From Paulinella micropora (lineage: Eukaryota; Cercozoa; Imbricatea; Euglyphida), in contig BJOX01000208.1 of assembly GCA_009731375.1 (NCBI GenBank), forward strand, positions 740,853 through 794,945: a DNA stretch of 54,093 nt, given 5' to 3'. Below are positions 1 through 35,781 of this stretch, piece by piece. Position numbers and translations under genes: made by a program. The notes below the pieces were generated by a model. That model searched no databases and had not been told where the DNA came from. It worked only from the letters and a program-made list of their open reading frames with translations. Every line of letters begins with the position of its first letter. The stretch's first letter is position 1.

Positions 1-47
1 CCCCCCCCCCCCCCCCACACACACACACATACACACACCTTGGACAT

Positions 48-90
48 TTGGGACAGTCAACTGTACTATACTACTACTATACTACTGCCA

Positions 91-139
<49 letters not shown>

Positions 140-182
140 GCTACTACTGCTACTACTACTACTAGTACTACTACTACTATTA

Positions 183-226
<44 letters not shown>

Positions 227-243
227 TACTACTACTACTACTA

Positions 244-310
<67 letters not shown>

Positions 311-337
311 GCTACTACTACTACTACTACTACTGCA

Positions 338-385
<48 letters not shown>

Positions 386-402
386 TACTACTACTACTAC
401 TG

Positions 403-453
<51 letters not shown>

Positions 454-512
454 CACTACCATACTACTACCATACTACTACTACTACCATACTACTACTA
501 CTACTATTGTAG
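48..512 (+). repeat. (CTA)n trinucleotide tract, intron 5' of exon A
   Basis: About 460 bp of CTA with occasional CTG/CCA variants, preceded by poly-C and (CA)n at 1-38. The Leu-rich reading frame it creates is not a gene. Confidence 0.95.
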
Positions 513-23723
<23,211 letters not shown>

Positions 23724-24044
23724 GTAATACTGTATGCCTTCAAGAAAGAAAACTCGTGCAACTTTTTTCATCCCATGGTTTTCCTTCCATCCTATTGCTT
23801 AGCTATATGGCGATTTTGAAGCTATCCATTCAAAGCTCAGGGCTAGATATTTCTCAGTGATAGTATACCCAGCTATATTTTCAATCTAAAAATGTTGAGA
23901 GAGAGAGAGAGAGAGAAAAGAGAGAGAACAAAAAAAATCCATATTCGGGCTATTTTATCATTTGAATGTCGATAGTAGTAGTACTAAGCAGATTCGAGTG
24001 GCAAGCTATCGAGCTTTGGACTCACCATTCTCCATAAGGTGCGT

Positions 24045-24170
24045 TATACACGACCCAAAATTCCGGGTTTCTGTAGCCACTTTCTGGGGTTTGCTTCCTG
24101 AAAGCCTGGCCTGTGGTGCCACTTTCACACCCAGAACCAGGAAATCTGGGTGGTGTAGAACGGACCAAAA
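24045..24170 (-). repeat. Inverted copy of the 10.8-kb interspersed repeat
   Basis: cctggcctgtggtgccactt and neighbouring bases are the reverse complement of the 10801-10980 unit, including the ...caccacccag end. Only one unit is present here, so the threefold tandem at 10.8 kb is local. Confidence 0.75.
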
Positions 24171-24289
24171 AATATTAGTGTTGTGTCAATACGGATGCCA
24201 TCCTTGGAAAGCTCAGGACGAGACCTTTTCCAAAGGTGCGCTCTGCATCATTTCCGCATTACTGACGACAAGTGTTCCGGTCAGGTTAT

Positions 24290-24408
24290 AATTCTGACCT
24301 GCGGCCATTTTTCTGACCCTAAAATTTTGGAAAACCTTCCCGGATGTAACGGTGGAAGATGTAGCGGTTACGCGTCAGGTCAGGAAAATGGCCGCAGGTC
24401 CAGAATTA
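24290..24408 (+). mobile_element. Foldback element with about 30-bp arms
   Basis: The left arm aattctgacctgcggccatt plus tttctgacc (24290-24318) pairs with the right arm ggtcaggaaaatggccgcag plus gtccagaatt (24378-24407), with one or two mismatches and a loop of about 60 bp. No open frame is present. Confidence 0.7.
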
Positions 24409-25267
24409 TGCTTTGAATGTCGCCAGTACTATTAATATCTCAAATATTGATTGAGAACACCGAGTTCGAAGTTGGGTTGCTTTTTGCCACTTGAATGTTT
24501 GCAGTCACCCTAGTGTATTATGATAATAGGTGCATGCCTGCGCACAGTGCTCTCAGCTTTGTTCGAGTATGAACTGTTTTACATTTGGACCTCAAGTTTG
24601 ATAGCCTCCGGCTTTCGACTAGTCTAAGTTTTGACTACTAGTATATATACTGTTCTGGTATTAACTTAGTATCAATCATCTTAAAGGTATAGAAGCAGTT
24701 ACGGCAACATTACTTAGAAATCGTGTCATTATGATTGCTATTAATATATGACCTTCATAGTATATTAATATATTGAATCAGAGTCTCATAGGGATATCAA
24801 TATATATCGATCATGATGACCAAAATTGACGGAAATTAAACTACTATTCATAAAAGTGTTTGGGCGTTGTGTGCGGCGGTCCCAAAACGTGACTAGAGAA
24901 ATATCATTGAACAGCTTCCGACCAGAGAGTGAAAACTACATCCGGTATTATTAATAAAAGGCTAAAATTAAAATTTGAGTTTTCAGAATTTTGCTGGTTC
25001 GCCGACGGCTCAGGGTCGAAATCGGGCAGGTCGGTGTGTAGCCACATATGACACTGGTAGCAGGATGGAGGCGGCCGCGCCAATGTGCTTCGGCCGGCCC
25101 GGACCGGTGAAAGTTGGAATCAGAGTGGAGAAGACGGCCCTGAAACTTGGCCCCGCATTTATATACAACTGTAACTTGCCAGGCTCCGTGGCGTTTTTCT
25201 GTGATGAGCTGGTCCGAGTGACTTAGACTGTCTATTATTAATAATACTAGTAATTTTCAAATTATTA

Positions 25268-25889
25268 CTATCAGACTGATCATCTTCAAACTTAACGACC
25301 TGCCAAAACCTTTACCGTTGATAAGACACTCTTTTCAAGTTGACTGCGGTTCATTAGATTCTCCTCTGCACGATGTTCCGACTTCACTAACTAGTTTTCG
25401 ATTTCGTTCAGAAATGATTTCAAACGCCTGATCAGTTCAAAGTTCTTTTTATAATAGCTATTGCCATTTTCTCCATCCGTATTACCTTTCTCCCCGATTT
25501 CCCGTGAAACACGTTTTACTGTAAATTTTAGGACAAGGAAATACACCGAAGAACGCAATACTTTCCGTTCCCAGTCATTTTCGCCTAGAGGCTTCCCAAA
25601 TCAATTTGGGAATTTACAAATCCAACAACCCGACCGAACTATCCGTTTATGACTGTTTACTTGAAGACTCGCGACACTATCCGTTTGAGAACGGGAGACC
25701 TCACAATTTACTGTCTATACTGGATCGTACGTTGCACCCAAGCCTGCAATGAGTTCGAAATTATGTAAATAAACGAAGTGACCTCTCTACTATTTACTTG
25801 TATTTCACCTGCTCACTCAGAGTCAGGACTCAAAGCAGCCATAGAGTTCGTTGTATCTGCCTACTTTAAGAGTTGTATACAAACTCACA
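25268..25889 (+). repeat. 5' LTR of Ty3/gypsy element
   Basis: Matches 33167-33781 over its whole length, starting CTATCAGACTGA and ending GTATACAAACTCACA. The outer 150 bp has several indels relative to the 3' copy; the rest is close to identical. The exact first base and target-site duplication could not be fixed. Confidence 0.85.
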
Positions 25890-26029
25890 ATTCGAATTTT
25901 CTTTCCATTCAAGAGAAAACTACACACACAGAGTTGGTGTGTTCTGTGCACAGATCGATTTGGAAAGACCCTCTCTTTCAGGAGTGGCTATACAACAACG
26001 TATTAGGACAGTGGTAACCAAAAACACAT

Positions 26030-27583
26030 ATGTCTCGACAGACCGCTCACCTGCCGTTGCATTTTTGTGTCCCTCCTTTGCCCTTATACACACTATGCAG
26101 TCAACCAACACAGTATGTGTTTGGTTTTATCGTTTTAGGGTCACCCCCTACTTACAGAGTGGAGAACACCTCTTCCACTGCACCTCGCTCTCTTCAGCTA
26201 CTGCTCTGCGTTCTGGCTTGCTCCTGGTACGTCTACATGTGGAACCAGTCACGACAAGACGACCCAGCATCAAAATACAACGAGCACAAACAACGTTGCC
26301 TGGACGTATATCCCATCTTGGGCTCCCGTACAGACACTCTACGTACAGGCAAGAGGTTTCAGAAAGAAGTCAAGATTGGCAAGACTGCTCGCCTCCATAC
26401 TGACCTTCCACGTATACAAACCGTGCAGTTTATTTACGATTTACTGACCAGCTACGTTGATGATGCACGAGACATTCTTCGGGAAATTCATAAGGATAAG
26501 GCTACCTGGTTGCTACAGGTCCCCATTGCCCCTCAAGCCAGCCTAGACCTCCTTTGTAACCCAGATTGGACAGACGCTGAGGTCTACGCCCAGTACCTGG
26601 GACCTACTGGATCGTTGGCAGCCGCAGAGACGCTCTGGCACGACATTGGCCACGTCATCCCCGTAGAAGCTTTTCACAACTACTACCAAGTCACCGCTCC
26701 CACTGTCGGATTGACGAGGTCACTCCAGACTGGTCCGACAACTCTGCAGTCCACCGGACGTTCATCTGCGACTACGACCCGTTCGAGCCACCCTTTGACG
26801 TCTTCGACTCCTGGAACAGCTACGCTGACTTCACCAACGCCGATACTACCCTCAGCCCTGACATCTGCAGTCACGCCGACACTTCGAACACCCACGTCTG
26901 ATCAAACCGTTTTCGCAGGCGGATTAGCAGTCAACTATCACATCGCCAACGCCATTATGCACGCCATCAGTAATGTTAACGAGTGGGGAGATAGAGTTAC
27001 GGTCACCATCATGGACGCCTGTTGGTACCGCTTCGTCTGCGTCACCGACTCAATCCAGCAAGTTTAGAGTTTGCTGTCCCTCATTTGGCTGCTATTCATT
27101 CGCGACCTTATCCATGGCTGTCTGGACAAACGCGACTTATACAAGTCAGCTCTCCAAACTCTTGATCTACGACGTTCTCAGAACGAACAACTTTTGGTGT
27201 ACATCCATCGGTGTATTACGTTTTACGAGACCACACATGCAGCTGGCGTGAGCATCTGCGACGGAAATCAGGTTGAGGACTTGGGCCGTATGCTTACCCT
27301 GATGGAACGCGACCGATGGAATCAGCATTCGGACCAAGTCCTACTCACGTATGGCGTTGGCTGGCCGCGCAATCTGAATGACCTCCTCCCTTGGGCCAGG
27401 ACCCTCGACCCAAACGTTATGCAGGAATACCGTCTTGGGATGGAGACTCCGGTCTGCACCGACATCAAAGATCCATCTACATACAAACGGGTCTCTGTTT
27501 GTCCAAGACGTCAGCAGCTCCGGCAAGTAACGACTACTGAGGCGAACACCAACACTAACCGCCCCGCTTGGCAGAAACGTTAG
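26030..27583 (+). pseudogene. gag: gag-like region of gypsy element
   Basis: One frame runs from ATG 26030 to TAG 27581, broken by an in-frame TAG at 27065-27067. The N-terminal 60 residues look like LTR-leader translation; from about residue 80 the protein is hydrophilic and helix-rich. The centre (about 26.7-26.9 kb) is Thr/Ser/Pro-rich. No zinc knuckle lies here; a CCHC-like motif lies after the second TAG. It is called gag by position between the LTR and protease. Confidence 0.6.
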
Positions 27584-27592
27584 GCGGACGCC

Positions 27593-29230
27593 ATGGCAAT
27601 GACTCAGACGGCTCCTCTACAGACGTCGACTCGCCAGGTCAAGCGCTTGAAGACCGACCCACCGGGTATCTCGTCGAGACAGATCGATCGAAAACTTTTT
27701 ACGGGCCTACCATGCACCTACTGCAAGGAGCACAACAACTTCTTGAAGAAGGGCCAGCTCCCCAAACATTCGTTTGAAGAGTGCAAACTACGCCAACAGC
27801 GTCGTCGAAGCGACGGGCAGCCATCCGCGGCCGCCGCTCACAACACTCCGCGCGCCTTCCACATGACTACCCGGTCCTCCTCCGGTGGTATCAACGTCCT
27901 CGCCTCTCGAATCGCGACAGCCCCAACAGTTGTCACTGGATGTGTTTGGGTCGCCAAACATCCTCTCAACCGGCCATTTATCGGCAAGACTACATGCGCT
28001 TTGGATTCAGCCTGCAACTGTAAAGGCGTCGCTCGCTTATCGTGGGTTCTACAACACGGCTTTACGATCCGGCAGCTGCCGCCTGTGGCAGCACGCTCAT
28101 CCGTCGGCATCGACGCAGTCCTCACCGACGGCATCGAACTCTTTGTTTCCGCTGGCCCAACGTCGCCGCTTCATGCAATTACCGTTTATGTGTCGGCTCA
28201 CCTGCCCGATCGCGTGGATCTACTCTTCGCCAACGAGGTGACCGCACAGATCAACTTCTCCATCGACGAGGCCCAGAGGATCAAGCCAACGGACTACATC
28301 CCTTTGAAGCCCATACCAAGACAGATCGTCTACGAGACGGAATTTCATCTCTTCGATGAGCCACTTCAGGTGGGCGACCGTCAACTAGCAACCATCAGCT
28401 GTGACTTCTGCCCGGAGACTCTGGCTGAAATGACTTCTTACCCGACCTCCGAGATTGAAAAGATCTTCAAGCTCCGTGTTACACAACCTTCGGATTCCTA
28501 CGATCTTTTGTCAACTTCGCAAGCCCACCTCTACGGCCGCACAGTCAACCTGTTCATGTCCGAAAAGAAGAGACCATGCGATGGGAGGGTACTGTCAGAT
28601 CACGACGAAGACGAAGAAGAAGAAGAAGAAGAAGAAGAAGAAGAAGAAGAAGAAGAAGAAGAAGAAGAAGAAGAAGAAGAAGAAGAAGAAGAAGAAGAAG
28701 AAGAAGAAGAAGAAGAAATCAAATCTAGTGCCTCCAAGAAACACAAGCCATCCTCTGATCTGTTCACACATGAGGATTATTATAACGATGCCCGTGCTTG
28801 GTTGCTTATCCGACATACTCAGCGGGCCGACCCGAGACGCAGTCCGACTGTGCGATCTCTCTCTTTCGGATCATCTTCATCATCATCTTCATCGTCATCG
28901 TCACCGCCATCGTTGATGCAGGCTTCATCCTCATCATCGACAGCATCTTCACCTACCACATCCGCTGCATCGGCCCTTGGCCAACCATCGGCCCCTGCAC
29001 CTGGCACACCGCAATCGTTCCAGAATGCGCTGGCTAACCCTCCGTCGTTACAAGCTCCAGTTGTTCCTCTAACATCTAGTCACAACTATCAACAGAGTAG
29101 GCGGCGCTCTTCAAGCAAACGCGAACGCTCAACATCACCGGTACCATTTCTCCTTGCTCCCAAGTTCCGCCAGCCTCGCCTCCGCCACCTCGGCTCACCC
29201 AACCGACTACCAGTCCAGTCGCCGGGTTGA
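27593..29230 (+). pseudogene. pol: Zinc knuckle and aspartic-protease-like part of pol
   Basis: Same frame as gag, starting after TAG 27581. A knuckle-like CTYC...KHSFEEC has an unusually long C-x2-C-x14-H-x4-C spacing. A retropepsin-like segment follows with TTCALDSACN where DTG/DSG is expected and VDLLFANEV where ILGxD-type sequence is expected, so catalytic competence is doubtful. A 38-residue Glu run encoded by (GAA)n (28610-28718) and a Ser-rich region fill the space where RT should begin. It ends at TGA 29228. Confidence 0.6.
28610..28718 (+). repeat. (GAA)n tract inside pol
   Basis: About 36 GAA triplets, in frame, giving poly-Glu within the degenerate pol. The triplet expansion lies between the protease-like region and a Ser-rich segment. 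Confidence 0.95.
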
Positions 29231-29900
29231 GTAAAGCATTTACGAGAGCACATACCAGCGCCCGCCGGAGGGCAGCCCGCGCATCTCCTGGCCGTTCGAC
29301 AGCTGCGTCCAGGTCTTCATCGACCTCTGCGACAAATACGGCCGCAACGCCAGCCCAACCGCAGGCACCTACAACATCTTCTAGTAGTTCGTCCTCCTCG
29401 TCCAGCTCGTCGTCGGTACCTGCGGCAAGCCCAGCTAGGGTGCGAGCCCTATCCTGGGCGACCCACTCCCCGGTCCAAGGAGGCCCTCAAGTCACATACT
29501 CGCTAAGCCCACTTGGACTATACAGGACTCGCACTCCCACCGCCGAAGACCGCGAAAAGGTGGGACCACGAACCCAGCTGGCACAGAGAGAAGCAATGAC
29601 GCCGATACCACCTCCACCTCTTTCCCCTCCAGCAGAGGGTTATGTCCGGATCAGCCCTACGAGATCGAGCCACCCTTGGTCGGGATTCTCCAACTTCACT
29701 GACATGCCAGCCCACCAATTGGAAATTCAAAAAGCCTATGGCACCAACGGCTCCCCATGCATGGACAAGGAACTCTACATTGTTCGAGACATTTTCGCCA
29801 CGTTTTTCCCGACAGCGGCCATGACCATGATTCCAGGCACTCACCCGCATTGCCGTCATCTGGGATACTGGATCCCAAAGCATTTTACTCTCAACCAAGG
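29227..29900 (+). pseudogene. Ser/Pro-rich spacer where RT is expected
   Basis: Open in frame +1: poly-Ser (about 29380-29420), SPLGLYRTRTPTAEDR and PPPPLSPPAEGYVRI. No LPQG, YxDD or other RT fingers/palm motif was recognised between the protease-like part and RNase H. RT was therefore deleted or has decayed beyond recognition by eye. Confidence 0.5.
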
Positions 29901-30878
29901 CCTATGGCCGGACTCTACAATGGTGCATTTACTACGCTTCCCGTCCTGGCCAAGTACGAGTCTTCTCACCATCTTTGCCTTCGGACGGATGCTAGCCAAA
30001 TAGGCATCGGGGGTGCCCTTCACACTCAGACTGGCCCTGACCGCGACGCCCCGGTTATCCAATACTTTTCTTTCAAGTTCACAGACACGCAAACCCGCTG
30101 GGCGACCTACGTGCGAGAAGCCTATGGCGTAATTTACGGAGTTCAACGGTACCGCTACTGCATCGATGCCAGCGACCACGAACTCACTATCGTCACCGAT
30201 CATCGGCCACTCTTGTGGTTATGGCACGCTCGCAGCCCCATGGTCGTCGGATGGGTTCTGGAAAATCTTCAGGCGATCCGCTTTAAGGTTGAATACCTCC
30301 CCGGTAAACAAAACCTCCTTCCGGACGGATTGTCCCGTGTCCCCTGCATAAGCCCAGGCGCCCCGACTCTCATCGGTGAAGCCGAAGCCACCCTACAGCT
30401 CCTCGCAACCATTCCACTGCCCAAAGCAGGCTCTACTCTCTGGCTCGCCGTCGAAGGCACACATGCCGCTTTGGAAACGAAACTCAAGTCTCTCTCCTGC
30501 CGCATCATCCGCGCTGGCCCAACACTACGAAGCAGTCAAGCCCCGTGGGACTTAGCTATTGTCATCCCCTCCGCTGAACGCTCTCCGGCCGTCGCGCGTG
30601 ACATGTTCGCCCTTCGTAAGCCATTTGCCCTGCTCATGCCGCAAGGCCTTGTCCACTGCGTCCCGGACGATACACTCCCACAGGAGGCCGTCGAGACGTG
30701 TCGTAAGATTTTATTTCTTGACGACAACTTAGTGAGTGTGGCTAGTCTCTGGCCTCGGCATGGAACAACATTATATATACCCTCTTGTTGCTACTTCTCA
30801 CGCTCCTCGCGTCACGCGCCAACAAATCATGGACGCACAATGACAAGACACCCTTACAGCCCCTCTCCGGACCGATGA
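29890..30878 (+). pseudogene. pol: RNase H domain of gypsy pol
   Basis: In frame +3 the RT-RNase H tether and RNase H are clear: LPVLAKYESSHHLCLRTDAS, QIGIGGAL, WATYVREAYGVIYGVQRYRY, IVTDHRPLLWLW and VEYLPGKQNLLPDGLSR. The four catalytic acids (D in RTDAS, E in REAYG, D in VTDH, D in LPDGLSR) are all present, so this domain was under selection until recently. A linker of about 180 residues follows to the stop at 30878. Confidence 0.85.
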
Positions 30879-30909
30879 CGTCTCTACCGTCTCCGCCGGA
30901 TCAAGAGAA

Positions 30910-31690
30910 TTGACCCTTCGTCAGGGCCTTGCCGTCCTCGCCGACGCCAAACAGTCAACACTGAAGATCTACGTTCCAGAAGAGCTGCGCCGCCCGCTGA
31001 TCAACTGCGCCCACTTGATGCAGAATCACGCCAAAACGCCGACACTCGTGCCCTTCATCAAGGAGCGCTATAATTGGTTCCGTACTGACGGCACGGATAT
31101 TATGCACACTGATGTCCTCGCCGCCCTCCGTGACTGCCACTTTTGCCAACTGGTCCACGCCCGCCTCACCCTCAACCATGGCCGCTACTCTTCGCTGAAG
31201 TGGAGCAGCCAAGGTCAAGGCATCGGCATCGATCATATGCACGTCGGCATTCCGTGCGTTGTTTTTCAGTATATCCTGACGATCATCGATCTCTTCTCAG
31301 GATTTCTTCACTTCATCCCCTGCATCTCTACACAGCCGAAGAAACAGTTGAGATCATCCTCAACCGATGGGCATACATTTTTGGTTTTCCGGAGTCCATC
31401 CTCTCCGACTACCACAGCTCATTTGTAGGTACATTAGCCAAACGCTTCTGCAGTGAGGCCGGCCTCGACTGGCTGACCACCGCACCCTACTCACACCACC
31501 AGCTCGGCTTCGTGGAATACCGGCACAAGGCGATCCGCACCGCAATTCAATCTCTACCCAAGGCAGACAAATCGAACTGGCCTAGCATCATCCCGTCCCT
31601 CTCCTTCGCCCAGAACACCTATGAACCTATGTGTCCACGGCTACAGGTACAACCGCCTTTGAGGGTATGTTGGCACGCAAACCTCGGTGC
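30910..31690 (+). pseudogene. pol: Integrase: zinc domain and catalytic core of gypsy pol
   Basis: Frame +1 (30910-31330) carries an HHCC-type zinc domain (AHLMQNH...YNWF...CHFC) and the first catalytic Asp (GIDHMHVGI...LTIIDLFSGF). After a frame change at about 31330, frame +3 gives the rest: FGFPESILSDYHSSF, TAPYSHHQLGFVEYRHK. The spacing from Asp (ILSD) to Glu (FVEY) is exactly 35 residues, the canonical D,D-35-E arrangement. Confidence 0.85.
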
Positions 31691-32601
31691 ACACGTGCAC
31701 TGGACTTTTTCGATCCTCGGAGATCATTACTGCCCGCGCCTCCGCCTCAAGCGCCGCTCTCGACGCTTCCTCTACGCTTTCGCTTCAATCTTCAGAACAG
31801 ATCGAACTACTACGCCGCGCTCGCGCTGCAGTCACGGCGTATATCAGCACGTACACAGACGTCGCTCGCGCCCGATCTGTTGCTCAGAAGAACAAGGGCC
31901 GCCGCAAACTTACGGCCGTTAAGGAGTGGAAGGTTGGCGACACCGTCACCGTCTACCGCCCTAAACCCTCAAAGCAAGGCATCTCCGCCTCGTCTGTTCT
32001 TCAGTTCGACGGCCCCTACACGATTTTAGAGCAGATCAACTCTAACTGCTTTAAGCTCCGCCACCTCAAGACCAATAGGATATTGAAACGGATCGACCGT
32101 TCACACCTTTCTCCGTACACCGCCCCCACTGATGGCGTCGCCCCGCTCAACCCAGTCGCAGTGGACGACTATGATGACGACACTGTCAACTACACCACTG
32201 GTGAAGTCGTTGCTTTCATCGACCGTAACCAAGTCAAACTTGGCACTGTTTTGGACGAGGATCCGGAAGACGAGGAGGATGACCTCGTGGTCCATCAGCT
32301 TGGTATCACTTCGGACACCAACCCTCTCTTCCGCCCCATCTACGAAGACACAAAGGACAAAGCTACCATTCACAGCTGGAGTAAACCCCTGGCTTTCTGG
32401 AAGCCCCTCCTCTTCGATATCACCAACGATCAAGTCGTTCATCGACACATCGCATGGCGTCCCGTCAAAAAGATCAAGGACAAAGGCCGGCTCTCCGCTA
32501 AGTTAAACGTTCTTAAGCGTCTTCGAGGTACTCTCATCACCGGCGAATCCTTCCCGCTTCATGTCTTCCAGAAGGGCAAGCAAGCTCAGTCCAAGGAGTA
32601 G
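31690..32601 (+). pseudogene. pol: Integrase C-terminal (GPY/F) region
   Basis: Frame +1. Following a helical segment, WKVGDTVTVYRPKPSKQG then LQFDGPYTILEQI and RIDRSHLSPY match the GPY/F module at the C terminus of Ty3/gypsy integrases. About 150 further residues, acidic (VDDYDDDTVNYTTG, DEDPEDEEDD) and ending LHVFQKGKQAQSKE, form an element-specific tail. The same tail occurs, diverged, at 36.26-36.54 kb. Confidence 0.75.
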
Positions 32602-32648
32602 CCACCCCCTATCACTCTCACGTGGGTTTTACCCATCGTAATGGCTTC

Positions 32649-32766
<118 letters not shown>

Positions 32767-33166
32767 NNNNNNNNNNCTTGTGCCTGCAGGTCAACGATTA
32801 TTCTCACCGAACTTGAACCCCTCAGTGGTTATATCGGCACGGCATACTTGGTGCTTCATTGGTTCTCGGCTTTGTGATCCCGGCCACCTAATTTTCTATG
32901 GCTCGACATCGCCTTCCGATATCACCGCTCGCTACTGCGCCTCAATTGTCCCACTCCTGCTGCAAATTTTGGATATCCGGCCCCGGCTGATCATCATCCG
33001 CATTGCGCAAGTATAGACGCACCACTCTTCTACTCTCCAATGGTTTAAGAGATTCACCCACCTCTCTTTTTCCTTTTGACATTTTTTTTGTGAGATAAAA
33101 TACTTCGTTCGTTAATCACTCGTTTTGTACGCAACTCAACTCAACCGTTAGGTCTGGGGGGGGCAG

Positions 33167-33781
33167 CTATCAGACTGAGCACCTTAACGACCGGCCAAAA
33201 CCTTTACCGTTGATAAGACACTCTTTTTGACCGGTTCATTAGATTCTCCTCTGCACGACGTTCCGATTTCACTAACTGGTTTTCGATTTCGTTCAGAAAT
33301 GATTTCAAACGATCAGTTCAAAGTTCTTTTTATAATAGCTATTGCCATTTTCCCCATCCGTATTACCTTTTCCCCCGATTTCCCGTGAAACACGTTTTAC
33401 GGTAAATTTTAGGACAAGGAAATACACCGAAGAACGCAATACTTTCCGTTCCCAGTCATTTTCGCCTAGAGGCTTCCCAAATCAATTTGGGAATTTACAA
33501 GTCCAACAACCCGACAACTATCCGTTTATGACTGTTTACTTGAAGACTCGCGACACTATCCGTTTGAGAACGGGAGACCTCACAATTTACTGTCTATACT
33601 GGATCGTACGTTGCACCCAAGCCTGCAATGAGTTCGAAATTATGTAAATAAACGAAGTGACCTCTCTACTATTTACTTGTATTTCATCTGCTCACTCAGA
33701 GTCAGGACTCAAAGCAGCCATAGTGTTCTTATTAAGAGTTCATTGTATCTGCCTACTTGAAGAGTTGTATACAAACTCACA
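33167..33781 (+). repeat. 3' LTR of Ty3/gypsy element
   Basis: Preceded by the polypurine tract at 33152-33166. Near-identical to 25268-25889 apart from about 8-20 bp indels in the first 80 bp, one near 33535, and an insertion (ttcttattaagag) near 33725. Confidence 0.88.
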
Positions 33782-35781
33782 CTACTGGCAACTGACTCCC
33801 GTATATCATGTCACGGTGGTGACTTGTAGGCGCAGACACTAGCATGATAGGTAAACTAGTATGCGACGGGTGACCTCAGTTTCGAGTCTTATCATCTACC
33901 CCTATACTAGTGACACTGGGTGACAGTAATGTATAGATGAGCTATATCTCAGGCTAGTCAAAATATGGTTATACCCGTTTCTATAAATTGTGGGGATAAA
34001 TATACCCACTCAGAGTCGGTCCACAGCTGCCACTCGGATTGGCAATGATTGTTCTGATACGGGATCTAACCGCATAACCCGGTTAAATACATGGAGCTTA
34101 ACGTGGAGATGACTATTAGTTATTGTACCAACCTATTACCTAACACTCCCCCTGATTACTTTAGCTTAGGTACAAACTGTGACATAATTAAAGATAATCC
34201 GTCAAGTCTGTGGAAGTATGTATTAGACAAAAATGATGAAAAATTAAATTATTATTACACCTATCGACTATGGCACTCCCTCACACTCTCGTAGAAGTAG
34301 ATACATCGGCTCCGCTAACAGGGTTGTCTCATTCAAAGCTATGCCCCGGCCCATAGCATAGGTTCGCGTGACTCGCGCACCTTAGTCCCTTGTTAGCAGT
34401 GTGACGTCGGTAGAAGAGCTCTCGCACCACTCAAGTGTTATCCCTTAATCTAACTACTGCCTTCTCAGGAACGGGAATTATTTCTAATTTATTACAAGGG
34501 GAGACTCTAACTTGTTATAGCAATATATTCGGCCATAGTATGATAACTGTCGGTTGACAAATATGAGTTGATCCCAAGTAAACAAGCTTGAATTAGAAAT
34601 ATATGCTCTAAATGTAACCATAGCATATAAAGTATAACCATCATGTATAATTTATAAAAAATTTAATGAAGTGACCGGGAAATTATCATCCCGGTATGCA
34701 TTGTCAGGTTCCCTGAAATGTTGACAAAACCTATGATTAAACATCAAATGAGCGTAAATTTTGCGTTAAATTCGCAAACCCGTGATAAACCCGTCTGCAC
34801 ACACCGGTACGACTTCATGAAATGAGAAATGCACGGAAATGATAATTTTGCAGAGTGACATGAAGGCTATGGATAAGATGAAAGCAAAAACACACATATA
34901 TATGATGCACATACAATAATAGATCATTAAGAACAGGTATGATACTTACTATATAGCCGAACAAGCATGGCATATATATCACATACATTACAGATAATGA
35001 TTATGTCAATATCAACGCTAGCACGATAGCGATTCACATAGATCAGCCACATAACAGCAAACAAACATGCTGGGCCATGAACATCATACAAAAGCAGTTA
35101 TGAGCATGCCTGTTCCCTGCCTGAAGCACCTGCTTGTAATATGTATGTAGTCATATAGATAAACATGTAACCAAGGAACAACTTATGACAACTTTATGAA
35201 CTAGTTTTATGTTGAACGCGCAACATTACAAACATTACATCAGAAAACATCAACATGAAGATAATAACATTAAGGTTGCATCCTAGCGTTACTTACCTAA
35301 TTAAATCTGACGGTTGTCATAGTATACAAGCATATGCCGAGAAATATGAGCGATCCGATCACATCGACAACTATGTCTACAATTTAGTTACATTGACAGA
35401 ACTAGAACCATAGTAACTAGTTTCTTGATTGCCTAAATTGGGTCTAATTAGTTTACGATCTATATGTCAGGCCTTCACTATTATTGTAACTATTACTATG
35501 ACGTTAACTTCGATTAAGTCTATATAACAAAGTAGACCATCGACACATGCGATATAATCTAAATTTCATGTATAAACTTCTAATGTCGCAATAAAAGAAA
35601 ATAATAGTGGTGGCTCTCTCTCCCCCTCACTTTTCGGAGTGAAATGTAGCAAAAGTGAGTTTAGTTGATAAGTATTTAGACATTAAAGGAGACGAAAGCA
35701 AAATACACAAACAATGAAAATAAAACAAACAATAATGTCATATAACGCATGGTGTGGAATGCATGATACAACAAGTGAAAA
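33782..35781. other. AT-rich non-coding stretch, possible copia LTR
   Basis: No supported gene. On the minus strand a purine run (gtgagggggagagagagcc, 35612-35630) lies downstream of the copia RNase H remnant, where a polypurine tract would be, so part of this region may be the copia 3' LTR. No second LTR copy was found to prove it. Confidence 0.45.

Larger units (their letters stand above)
23724..25267. other. Non-coding stretch with dispersed-repeat fragments
   Basis: No convincing gene. It holds a (GA)n run at 23898-23930, the inverted copy of the 10.8-kb repeat (24045-24170) and a foldback (24290-24408). An 83-codon open frame at 24975-25226 has no recognised domain, and its splice context is unclear. 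Confidence 0.7.

Noticed and set aside
48-512. Long Leu- and Tyr-rich open frames
   Set aside because: Direct translation of (CTA)n; no codon structure beyond the repeat.
24975-25226. 83-residue open frame as a gene
   Set aside because: No domain, no start context and no splice-phase support; it may be chance in a TE-derived stretch.
26454-26480. YVDD motif as a reverse-transcriptase active site
   Set aside because: It lies in the gag-like region, without the surrounding palm motifs, far upstream of protease and RNase H.
27065-27583. Reassigned TAG codon in the nuclear code
   Set aside because: Only two TAGs in a decayed element support it; no intact host gene here tests the idea.
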